This document shows positions 22,939-30,950 of a stretch of 45,449 bases of DNA, in pieces (positions within the stretch are counted from its first letter, which is position 1; every line of letters begins with the position of its first letter). Source of the stretch: a virus. Under the pieces are notes generated by a model. It had not been told where the DNA came from, ran no database searches, and saw only the letters and a program-made list of their open reading frames with translations. The stretch is taken from IMG/VR virus record IMGVR_UViG_3300043773_001175, positions 1-45,449 of that record. One strand, written 5' to 3'. Both the position numbers and the translations under genes were made by a program.

Positions 22939-23772
22939 ATGGCATGGCAATCAAGTTATTGGTCTTGTTCTAAATTTGCTGATTGGCTTCGTGGAACACC
23001 GAAGCCAGAAGCAGAAACAAGTAAAGGATGGCGTCTGTGGAGAGAAGCGTCTGAGAAAGAACACCCATTTCGTTTCTGGTTAGCAGAAGAAGGACTTGAT
23101 CACATTCAAGATTTCGTTACTTATCCAAAAAGAAAAGTAGACGATTTTATGTATTACTTAAATAATCGTTTCGTAACTAAATCGCACGCATTAACATCAC
23201 ACCCTCGCGACATTCCTCGTGGTGAGTGGCGTGATGTTGGTAATCGTTTTCTCCCCTGCCTGTTTAATGAACTTGTCGATTTTGTTGAGGTTGAACAAGC
23301 GTGGCATCACTGTATGTGGGATAACGAAGCACGAAAAGAATTTAAAGTGCCTTGGACTCGCAGGGGTTTTTTACGTCTTAGAACTTGGCGTTGCCCAGAA
23401 GCAGGACTTTCTTATTTGAATTGGGCAAAGGATTTGACTAATGTTGAGTTTCTAGATGAAGATAAGAAACATGAAGCAGAGTTGACACATCAAGCACTTG
23501 CTGCTCGCGAGATTCTAGAACTCTATCACTGGTGGAAAGAAGTTTATCCAAAACGTCCAGATCCATATGATGCTAGTGGTTGGAGTGCATACTGCGAAAT
23601 GCGTAGAGTAGCAGGTCGAGACTTTTTTGATATGGAAGACAAGACTCCTGAAGAAGCAGAGATGAGTCGTACTGCCCTAGACAAGAGTCAAGAAATCGAA
23701 TCTGCCTATAATAAGGAAGACGAAGAAATGATGATTCGTCTTATCAAAATCCGTCAATCACTGTGGACTTAA
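22939..23772 (+). CDS. Conserved Trp-rich phage protein between dioxygenase and glycosyltransferase (277 aa)
   Basis: GGAG precedes ATG 22939. The protein is rich in Trp, His and Glu, with SYWSCSKFADWLRGT near the start, then PFRFWLAEEGLD, KSHALTSHP and LFNELVDFVEVEQAW. It is a conserved phage family of unknown function, found in many tailed phages, and I see no catalytic motif I can name. It lies between the two DNA-modification candidates under one promoter, so it could take part, but the family also occurs elsewhere without them. Confidence 0.7.
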   Translation: MAWQSSYWSCSKFADWLRGTPKPEAETSKGWRLWREASEKEHPFRFWLAEEGLDHIQDFVTYPKRKVDDFMYYLNNRFVTKSHALTSHPRDIPRGEWRDVGNRFLPCLFNELVDFVEVEQAWHHCMWDNEARKEFKVPWTRRGFLRLRTWRCPEAGLSYLNWAKDLTNVEFLDEDKKHEAELTHQALAAREILELYHWWKEVYPKRPDPYDASGWSAYCEMRRVAGRDFFDMEDKTPEEAEMSRTALDKSQEIESAYNKEDEEMMIRLIKIRQSLWT

Positions 23773-23776
23773 ACAT

Positions 23777-25120
23777 ATGAAAATCTTAATGGTAATGCAT
23801 ACCTTCAATAACTTTGGAGGAATTATCAATCACTGCGAACATTTAATGGCAGGATTAAAAGAAATTGGTCACGAAGTAAATTTCGCATATCTTAAAGGCA
23901 ACTCTACTGTAAGACCAGTTGAAATTCCTTCTAAACTTGCCGAAGGTTATGAGATTGGTATTGGTTCAGGTTATCCAGTGCACCAAGGTGATGGTTGGAT
24001 TGCGCCATATTATTCATACAAAGTAAAAGAATCTGTAGAAAAGTTTGTCCAGACTGCCAATGAACATGATATTGTTATTTGGCAGTCTATTTTTGGTTTT
24101 AAAAATAAAGACACTGAGAAGTACAAGGGTTGGTTGCCTATGATTGAAAAGGTCAAGGCAAAACAAGTTGTAATTATTCACGATGCTAATCTAAAAAAAC
24201 TATACCCATGGATTTCTCTTTATGAAAAACATTTCGCTGGTCTTGCTTGCGTGCATCCCGCAGCATATGATTCAGCAGACTTTATGTCCACACCTCGAGC
24301 GTTAATTTTGAACCCTCAGGATATTGATGGCGTACCACCTACTCCAGAGTTTGCTGGTCGCGAAAACAAAATCTTGTCAATACAGACATTCAAACGCTGG
24401 AAGCGTGTGGACGACCTTATTCGTGCTGTGCCCTACATGAAAAATGTTAAAACATTGGTAGGTGGTTATGGCATTGAGGCAGCATACATGATGTCAAAAG
24501 ACAAATGTAAAGATGAGTATTTCGCCACCAAACAATACGATCCAGACGTAACATCTGATCGAGAGGGTAAACGTATTTGGGAAAACGCTGAAAACTCAGG
24601 AAATTTTGAATATCTCGGTTTTATTTCTGGAGCGAAACGTGATGAGATTCTACAAACATCTAAGTTTTTGGTTGACCCTTCTTGGAGCAATACTTTTGGT
24701 GAGCACTTCAATCGTGTTGTCGTTGATGCTATGCGAATTGGGACTGTGCCCATCGCTGTAAACTTTGGGGTATCAAACAACGAAGAAGGTAATGGGGTTT
24801 TATTGAAGGCTGGAGAACACTATTGTATGCTCCGCAAGGACTTCACCCCAAAACAGTATGGGGAAGCAATCGCTAACTTCTGCAATATGAGCGAAGCTGA
24901 TTACAAACGCATACAGCTAAATAACTATGAACTGATCAAAAAGTTCGATCGAAAAGTAGTTGCTCAGCACTATATCGACTTGGCTATGGGTAAGCAAACA
25001 GGTTATCTAAACGAACTCAGAACCAAGACGAACCATGACCCATCTATTGTCCGAAATTCCATTAAAATGTTCGAAGATCATTTCGAACAAGCATCAGACT
25101 TGGACGAATTCTTCGCATAA
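23777..25120 (+). CDS. GT4-like (GT-B) glycosyltransferase with clamp-binding-like tail
   Basis: A 447-residue protein. The N-terminal Rossmann half begins ILMVMHTFNNFGGIINHC, the usual acceptor-side Gly loop of GT4 enzymes. The C-terminal half has ILSIQTFKRWKRVDDLIRA, LVGGYGIEAAYM and FGEHFNRVVVDAMRIGTVP, the donor-nucleotide region where GT4 enzymes carry an E-x7-E motif; here the second acid appears to be Asp. Neighbouring the JBP/TET enzyme, it could add a sugar to an oxidised DNA base; an envelope polysaccharide is the alternative. It ends DLDEFFA, like the dioxygenase and gp43 tails. Confidence 0.85.
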   Translation: MKILMVMHTFNNFGGIINHCEHLMAGLKEIGHEVNFAYLKGNSTVRPVEIPSKLAEGYEIGIGSGYPVHQGDGWIAPYYSYKVKESVEKFVQTANEHDIVIWQSIFGFKNKDTEKYKGWLPMIEKVKAKQVVIIHDANLKKLYPWISLYEKHFAGLACVHPAAYDSADFMSTPRALILNPQDIDGVPPTPEFAGRENKILSIQTFKRWKRVDDLIRAVPYMKNVKTLVGGYGIEAAYMMSKDKCKDEYFATKQYDPDVTSDREGKRIWENAENSGNFEYLGFISGAKRDEILQTSKFLVDPSWSNTFGEHFNRVVVDAMRIGTVPIAVNFGVSNNEEGNGVLLKAGEHYCMLRKDFTPKQYGEAIANFCNMSEADYKRIQLNNYELIKKFDRKVVAQHYIDLAMGKQTGYLNELRTKTNHDPSIVRNSIKMFEDHFEQASDLDEFFA

Positions 25121-25125
25121 ACATC

Positions 25126-25154
25126 TTGACATCGAACATCTTTTAGGGTATAAT
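25126..25154 (+). promoter_or_regulatory. Sigma70-type (early) promoter
   Basis: TTGACA 25126-25131, 17-bp spacer, TATAAT 25149-25154, directly after the glycosyltransferase stop. Confidence 0.9.
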
Positions 25155-25174
25155 AATACTTTAAGAGGTGAACG

Positions 25175-25846
25175 ATGAATAAAGGTAAATTGTTATCAAA
25201 CTACCATGGGAATTTTGTAGATATTCTCAAGGTGGATTTACCAAGACTTGTTCCCAGTGTTTTATGGAATAAATTAGACACATATCGCAACGACCCAGTT
25301 GGTCTGAAGCGTTATTTGGCTAGATACCACAAGACTATCCTTTACACGGAAAGATCCAAAAACAAAGAGTTCTATGTCTCTGGTGAGTTTGCCATGGACG
25401 AAGAGAAGATGCAACTGTTTACAGTTCGACCAAGATATTTTTCTGATAAAGCATGGGATGACTACAAATTTGAGGTGATTCTTACAATGATGCATGAATA
25501 CATTCATTTTATGCAATGGTTGTGTCATGAAGACAAATATGAGTTTGTTCTTTTACACAAAGAACACTCTGACGAGAAGTTCCAAGAAGAACGTGAGTAT
25601 TATGCAGCTTGGGGAGAAATACAAGCGTATGCTCATTGCATTCTTATGGAAATGAAAACTAGAAACATCAAGAAGCCAGCTGCTGAGATGTTAAGAGCAA
25701 AAAGAATTGGTTATTATTCCCCAACACTGAAGAATATTAGAAACCATTTCGATGGGTTTGATTATCCAATTCGATATCTCTATAGAGAAGTATTGCGTTG
25801 GGAGAAGCGTTACGAACGCCATGCCGAGAAACTAAATATAAAATAA
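25175..25846 (+). CDS. Metallopeptidase-like protein with HExxH motif (223 aa)
   Basis: AAGAGGTG (25162-25169) precedes ATG 25175. Residues 107-111 are HEYIH in LTMMHEYIHFMQW, a helix-borne HExxH zinc motif; a possible third ligand is Glu in WGEIQAYAHC about 40 residues further on. This fits a zincin-type fold, but no peptidase family is recognised. The protein has no signal peptide and should be cytoplasmic or virion-associated. It opens the segment leading to the virion genes. Confidence 0.6.
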   Translation: MNKGKLLSNYHGNFVDILKVDLPRLVPSVLWNKLDTYRNDPVGLKRYLARYHKTILYTERSKNKEFYVSGEFAMDEEKMQLFTVRPRYFSDKAWDDYKFEVILTMMHEYIHFMQWLCHEDKYEFVLLHKEHSDEKFQEEREYYAAWGEIQAYAHCILMEMKTRNIKKPAAEMLRAKRIGYYSPTLKNIRNHFDGFDYPIRYLYREVLRWEKRYERHAEKLNIK

Positions 25847-25864
25847 AATTTGGGTTCTATCTTA

Positions 25865-27259
25865 ATGGCAAAAAAATACTTCCAAGGCGAAAGTGGATTC
25901 AAATTGCTTGCTGGCACAAATAACAAACTAAAGCCACTTTTCGCAAAATTAAAAGATTATAAAACACTTCTGTATCTAGAAACAGAAGATGGTAAAATCA
26001 CAGGCATTCCAAGACTAAAACTTGTGTCTGAGGATATTAAAGTATTTCAATCTATCTTTAAAATTCTTTCTTCAGATAAATCTCTACAATCAACATTAGA
26101 AAAAGCAAACAATCAAGCATTGTTTGTTTCGGGAAATAACAAATTCAGATTGTATAAATCTGGTGGTCGTTTGACAAATGTTATTGATACTGATGGTAAT
26201 ATGATTGGCAACAAAGTTCCATCTACTGCACAACAAGAAGATGCAGTAAGATACATTTTAGAAGTTGGCTCAAATGGTATGCCTTCAAAAGAATCAATTA
26301 ACAAAGCAGCAGGATTTGAGTTTGGTAAAGATTGGCATGATTCTTTTGAAAAAACATATGCAGCTGTAATAACAGTAATAACAAAAGCGTCAATGGCTCA
26401 ATATAACTTTTATCGTGATTCAAATCCTAAGAAGATTGCATTTTTAAATCAAATGACTGATGAAAAATATTTGCCAGATAGTAAGGATAACTGGAATCCA
26501 GCAGATGTATGGGCAGTTAAAAAATCTGCTGAAGGTAAACTTACAATGGATGTTGGTAAAATATATGCGAAATTAAAAGAAGGCACAGCAGGAATTGAAG
26601 ATCTAAATGGCTTTGTTCAAAAGTCATTTGATAGCAAAGATTTAATTGGTATTTCTCTTAAGAAAGTTGCTGGTCCAAAAGCAAAGATTATTAAAGTTCA
26701 AGTTGATAGCAACATGGGGAAAAACATTAAGTTCTCTGGTGCGTCATCAAAATTTGTATACAATGTTGAGAATTCTTACTTTGATGCATTATTAAAGTTC
26801 AAAGTATACAAAGATGATGTTTTATATCGTTTCCGTTTCCGTCCTCGTGCTGCATCTGGTCAATTAAAAACTTATGGAGAAGGACAACCACAGGATGCTA
26901 AAGTTTGGGATGGTGCCATCTCTTCAGATTTGATCAATAAATTATTTCCAAAGATACAAGGTTGGACTAAATTTTGCGAATCTGAATTAAAACCAATGGA
27001 CACAGTATATAATACATTGATCGGACAAACAAAAGATAAAGATTTTGCGAACTATATTAAGAAAGGTTCGTATTCTTTAGTAACAGTTAATGGTATAAAA
27101 GATAAACAAGCAGATCCACAGAAAATACGCAGAGCATGTGTTCTGTTATATTACATTTGGCATTTAGAAACAACAAATCAAGTTACTTCGTTTCCTCAAA
27201 TGTATATGGCTGCTAAAAAGATGAATGCATTTTCATCTGTACATTATAAGGTAAGTTAA
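25865..27259 (+). CDS. Conserved T4-type phage protein of unknown function (464 aa)
   Basis: The start is ATG 25865; the frame is open upstream from a TTG at 25850. TATAAAATA lies ~20 nt ahead and may be a late-type box. The product is a Lys-rich, mixed alpha/beta protein with NPADVWAVKKSAEG in the middle and FRFRPRAASGQLKTYG later. No catalytic motif I can name. It abuts the ligase-like gene, which suggests a shared role. Function unknown. Confidence 0.6.
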   Translation: MAKKYFQGESGFKLLAGTNNKLKPLFAKLKDYKTLLYLETEDGKITGIPRLKLVSEDIKVFQSIFKILSSDKSLQSTLEKANNQALFVSGNNKFRLYKSGGRLTNVIDTDGNMIGNKVPSTAQQEDAVRYILEVGSNGMPSKESINKAAGFEFGKDWHDSFEKTYAAVITVITKASMAQYNFYRDSNPKKIAFLNQMTDEKYLPDSKDNWNPADVWAVKKSAEGKLTMDVGKIYAKLKEGTAGIEDLNGFVQKSFDSKDLIGISLKKVAGPKAKIIKVQVDSNMGKNIKFSGASSKFVYNVENSYFDALLKFKVYKDDVLYRFRFRPRAASGQLKTYGEGQPQDAKVWDGAISSDLINKLFPKIQGWTKFCESELKPMDTVYNTLIGQTKDKDFANYIKKGSYSLVTVNGIKDKQADPQKIRRACVLLYYIWHLETTNQVTSFPQMYMAAKKMNAFSSVHYKVS

Positions 27260-28468
27260 ATGTTTAATTTAAAAGGTTACATCGCAGAAGCAGCTAATGA
27301 CACGACAAGGTTAAAACACTTGTCTCATCTAGAAGATCTTATCTTTGAAGAAGGTAAACAAGGTTTACAATTTGCTATTGATAGTATTCAAATATATGTA
27401 AACGCATTATACAACAAATCTTCTGGCGCAACAATCACAACCAAATGGGATGGTTCTCCATCAATCATCGTTCATCAATCGGGAAATGATTATTGGGTCG
27501 CATCAAAATCAGCATTTAACGCAACCCCAAAACTAAACAGAACTGATTCTGATATTGAAGCAAATCACGGACACTCTGCTGGTTTAGTAGAAAAATTAAA
27601 GTACGCATTAAAATATTGTAAAGATCTTGGTATTAATGGAACTTTGCAGGGAGATTTCTTATATACTGATGGTGATTTAAAACCACAAACAATTGATGGA
27701 GTAAAACATGTTACTTTCAAACCCAATACTATTACTTATGCTGTCGCTGTGGATAGCGACTTGGGGCGAAGAATCCTCGCTTCTAAGATGGGTATTATTT
27801 TTCACACTTATTATACTGGCAATGACTTTACCACTATGAAAGCAAATTTTGGTTACTCAGTTGAGAAACTAAAAAAGTCAAGAAATGTTTTTGTTGATGA
27901 TGCTATTCTAAAAGATAAAACAAAAGATCTAACTCTAACACAAGCAGAACAAGAAACGATATTGAATGCGCATGCTGAATTGAAGAAATTGAACATGGCT
28001 ATACCAACATCGTTTTTGTCTTGGTTGTCTACACATAAAATCGTATCTGCATTGATTGCAAAATATAACAATGCTAATGTGCGTGCTGGTAGTTACGTTG
28101 GTTCATCAAAGGCGCATGGTGTTTCGCAATTTATTCACGATGAGTTACAAAAAGAAATTGATAAAGTAAAGACAACAACAACTAAAACAAAAAAAGAAAA
28201 CGAAAGACAACAGATTTTAGATTTCGTTGATTCACATAAAATGGTTCTAGAGAAAGTATATGAAGCATTCTCTCTAGTTGTTGCTTGTAAAATGATTATT
28301 GTTTCGAAATTAAATAGACTCGAGACTGGCGTATCTGGATTTGTGGAGAAAGGTAACGCATTGGTGCCAACAGCACCAGAAGGTTTCGTTGCGGTTCAAG
28401 GAGATCGTGTTGTTAAGTTGGTTGATCGACTTGAGTTTTCAAGAAATAACTTTTTGAGGCAGAGATGA
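27260..28468 (+). CDS. ATP-dependent ligase-like nucleotidyltransferase (DUF6267 type)
   Basis: A 402-residue protein. Motif I is TTKWDGSPS with K62 as the putative adenylated lysine (K-x-D-G); LQGDFLYTDGD resembles motif III, and EGFVAVQGDRVVKLV near the C-terminus suits motifs IV-V. This is the covalent nucleotidyltransferase fold of DNA/RNA ligases, as in the uncharacterised phage DUF6267. The start is MFNLKGYIAEAAND, resembling the T4 capsid-targeting sequence of internal proteins, with IAE|A as a possible gp21 cleavage site. Activity, RNA or DNA, is unproven. It abuts its neighbours on both sides. Confidence 0.7.
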   Translation: MFNLKGYIAEAANDTTRLKHLSHLEDLIFEEGKQGLQFAIDSIQIYVNALYNKSSGATITTKWDGSPSIIVHQSGNDYWVASKSAFNATPKLNRTDSDIEANHGHSAGLVEKLKYALKYCKDLGINGTLQGDFLYTDGDLKPQTIDGVKHVTFKPNTITYAVAVDSDLGRRILASKMGIIFHTYYTGNDFTTMKANFGYSVEKLKKSRNVFVDDAILKDKTKDLTLTQAEQETILNAHAELKKLNMAIPTSFLSWLSTHKIVSALIAKYNNANVRAGSYVGSSKAHGVSQFIHDELQKEIDKVKTTTTKTKKENERQQILDFVDSHKMVLEKVYEAFSLVVACKMIIVSKLNRLETGVSGFVEKGNALVPTAPEGFVAVQGDRVVKLVDRLEFSRNNFLRQR

Positions 28469-28815
28469 AGACAATATTAACAGTTGTTGTATTTACATTA
28501 CTTACTGGCTGTTCTTTTATTATGCCAAAACCACACGATTCAGAAATGTTTGGTCGTTTGGTAGATGTTAAAATTTCAATTGATAAATTAGAATGTGGAA
28601 ATCCGCTTATGTTTCAAAACGCAGATGAACAAATTGAGCGTCTAAAGATTTATGCTGTTTTGAGAAAAGATCCTCAAGCAGATTCTATACAAAAATTACA
28701 AGAAGCAATTAAAAAGGCAGGCGAAACTAAGAATAAAGTTTTCTGCGAATCAATTTTAAAAACAAATAAAACTAGAATTGATGTTGTTGCAGATGCTTGG
28801 AAAGGGAGATTCTGA
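28465..28815 (+). CDS. Small lipoprotein (116 aa)
   Basis: Residues 1-16 form a lipoprotein signal (MKTILTVVVFTLLTGCS) with lipobox LTGC and Cys16 as the lipidated residue. The mature part is helical with two further Cys. Overlaps the ligase-like gene (ATGA) and the next gene by one base. It could be an outer-membrane exclusion or lysis factor; there is no direct evidence for either. Confidence 0.65.
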   Translation: MKTILTVVVFTLLTGCSFIMPKPHDSEMFGRLVDVKISIDKLECGNPLMFQNADEQIERLKIYAVLRKDPQADSIQKLQEAIKKAGETKNKVFCESILKTNKTRIDVVADAWKGRF

Positions 28816-29045
28816 TGTTAGAACAATTAAGAGAAGTAGCTGGTCAAGGTGGACCAGCAGCATCACTAGCAAATGAGTTGTTAGTTATTCGTGACAATTT
28901 TGAAAAAGGAGAACTTTCTCAAGAAGAGTATCAGTTTCTTCTTAACGAAATTGCTGATATTAGAGCACAACAAGAATTAGCAAATGATGAAATCGCATGT
29001 CGCTGGATTGCTGAAGTCGCAAAGGGATTAGCAGCTGTAGTATGA
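28815..29045 (+). CDS. Hypothetical small acidic protein (76 aa)
   Basis: GGGAG (28804-28808) precedes ATG 28815, which overlaps the stop of the lipoprotein gene. The product is helical (QLREVAGQGGPAASLANELL, then EYQFLLNEIADIRAQQ) and acidic. Possibly a small virion or assembly protein, given the neighbours. No family recognised. Confidence 0.55.
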   Translation: MLEQLREVAGQGGPAASLANELLVIRDNFEKGELSQEEYQFLLNEIADIRAQQELANDEIACRWIAEVAKGLAAVV

Positions 29046-29689
29046 GTGATTTAAAAGAACTTTTCAGCGAATTTGCTAAAGCCAAAGCAGAAGCAAAAAA
29101 ACTTCAAGAAGAAACACCAAAGGGTCAAGCACTTAAAGGTGTGAAGGAGAGACTCAAAGAAAATAATGAAATCGGAGAGTTGCTTGAGGTTTTTGTTGAA
29201 AAGAAAGCACAACCAAAACAGGTTGTTAAAGAAATTATTAAAGAAATAATTGTTGAGAAAGAAGTAACAAATAAAGATTCATTTCAGCAACCAGCACCGC
29301 AACCAGTAGATCCAAATATAGCTGGTATTATTAAAAAGATGCAGTTTCTTGAGCAAGCGATTGGTAGAATTGCTGCTCATGGTCCAGGTGGTGGTGCAGG
29401 AGATGTTGTTAATCTTGATCACCAAACAACACTGGTAACAACACCAACATATACTGTTGGTAGAAAAGACTACTACGTTGGCATCGATTATGCTGGCACA
29501 GTAACAATAACACTACCAACCAATGTTAAAAATGGCAGATATGTCATAATTAAAGACGAATCTGGACGTTGTTCAAAATTTCCAATTATTGTTCTAGGAA
29601 ATGTTGATAATGACCCAAATGGTTTTATTTTAAAAGTAGACAATGGTGGTATACAAATGATTTATAGAGATGGGTGGAGAATAGTATGA
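29042..29689 (+). CDS. Putative virion fibre/structural protein (215 aa)
   Basis: N-terminal ~90 residues are Lys/Glu-rich with heptad character (coiled coil), including VVKEIIKEIIVEKEV. A Pro/Gly-rich hinge (APQPVDPN, GPGGGAGD) leads to a C-terminal beta-rich domain with YYVGIDYAGTVTITLP and IIKDESGR. This coiled-coil plus beta tip is typical of phage fibre or collar proteins. It overlaps both neighbours by 4 nt, consistent with late co-expression. Confidence 0.6.
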   Translation: MSDLKELFSEFAKAKAEAKKLQEETPKGQALKGVKERLKENNEIGELLEVFVEKKAQPKQVVKEIIKEIIVEKEVTNKDSFQQPAPQPVDPNIAGIIKKMQFLEQAIGRIAAHGPGGGAGDVVNLDHQTTLVTTPTYTVGRKDYYVGIDYAGTVTITLPTNVKNGRYVIIKDESGRCSKFPIIVLGNVDNDPNGFILKVDNGGIQMIYRDGWRIV

Positions 29690-30912
29690 CATATTTGTTT
29701 CAAGAAAATCAAAACATTGATGCGTTCGGTCGTGGTCGCACTAGTGAACCATTTACGCTTGGAGATTACAAACATCTATATGGATTAGATCCTAATTTTA
29801 TAGATTATACTGTTAATGGTGGAACTGTAACATTTCAGGAAAATAAAGCATGCGCAAGATTAACTACTACAAGTAATCCTTTATCTAGAGTTGTTCACCA
29901 AACCAAATTTTATCATCATTACATGCCTGGAAAAAGTCAGATTATTTTTTCTAGTTTTAACTTTTATACAGCAGTTGCTAATGTTACAAAAAGAACAGGC
30001 TACTACGATGATAATGATGGTATCTATTTGGAACAAACAGGAAATGGCACATTAAATCTTGTCATCAGAAGTTATGTTACTGGTGCGCCAACCGAAAGAA
30101 GAATTCCACAATCTCAATGGAGCGAAGATAAGTGCGATGGAACTGGAGCCAGTGCTTTTAATTTAGACATTACAAAAACGCAACTATTTTGGATTGATTT
30201 CCAATGGCTTGGTGTTGGAAGAGTTCGTTGTGGTTTTGTTCATGATGGACAATATGTAATTGCTCATGTTTTTAATAACAGTAATAATCTAGCAACTGTC
30301 TATATGAGTAATCCAAACCTACCAGTTCGTTGCGAACTTCTTAATACAGGAGAAACAGCTGGTGGATTTTTTGATCAAATCTGTTCAACAGTTATGTCTG
30401 AGGGTGGATACGTTGAGGCAGGAATTGATTGGGGTGTTACAAATACACCAAGATTATTAACTGCTGGAACAACTTCTCCTATTATGGCAATTCGTCTTAA
30501 GAACACCTATAAAACATACAAAAACAGAATGATTGTTCGTATGGAAAATCTTAAGATGTTTAGTGATGGCGAAAATATTAAATGGCGTCTTTTAAAAATA
30601 CCAAATTCTAGTTATTTGACTTTTACAACATGGAACGATGTAGATGATGACAGTGGAGTTCAATACAACACGGATTGCACTGCTTTTAGCAATGGAGATG
30701 AACTGGATAATGGTTGGGTTGGAGCAAGCACTCAAGGTAGTCAAAAGGCTGGTGGATCTCCTGCAGCAAATTTACCTTCTGCAGCAAAGAAAAACTATAT
30801 TGTTCAAAATTTTGATTCCACAGATTCAGAGATTTATCTAGTTGTGGCGACAAATCTTGGATCACAGAATACCAACGTAGGTGTTGGATTCCAATGGAGA
30901 GAAGTTTATTGA
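29686..30912 (+). CDS. Putative virion structural/tail fibre protein (408 aa)
   Basis: GGTGGA (29674-29679) precedes ATG 29686. The protein is beta-rich, with Tyr/Phe/Asn patterns such as FSSFNFYTAVANVTKRTGYYD, GIYLEQTGNGTLNLVIRSYV and a Gly-rich end. Similar proteins occur as uncharacterised structural proteins in marine T4-type phages. It has no coiled coil or catalytic motif. It may be a fibre head-binding or receptor-facing domain. A late promoter follows its stop. Confidence 0.65.
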   Translation: MTYLFQENQNIDAFGRGRTSEPFTLGDYKHLYGLDPNFIDYTVNGGTVTFQENKACARLTTTSNPLSRVVHQTKFYHHYMPGKSQIIFSSFNFYTAVANVTKRTGYYDDNDGIYLEQTGNGTLNLVIRSYVTGAPTERRIPQSQWSEDKCDGTGASAFNLDITKTQLFWIDFQWLGVGRVRCGFVHDGQYVIAHVFNNSNNLATVYMSNPNLPVRCELLNTGETAGGFFDQICSTVMSEGGYVEAGIDWGVTNTPRLLTAGTTSPIMAIRLKNTYKTYKNRMIVRMENLKMFSDGENIKWRLLKIPNSSYLTFTTWNDVDDDSGVQYNTDCTAFSNGDELDNGWVGASTQGSQKAGGSPAANLPSAAKKNYIVQNFDSTDSEIYLVVATNLGSQNTNVGVGFQWREVY

Positions 30913-30920
30913 TATAAATA
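30913..30920 (+). promoter_or_regulatory. T4-type late promoter
   Basis: An exact TATAAATA directly after the previous stop and 30 nt before ATG 30951. It shares the 12-mer ATAAATAATTGA with the box at 37901 ahead of another structural gene. Confidence 0.75.
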
Positions 30921-30950
30921 ATTGATTATTACCTCATATAGATGGATTAA

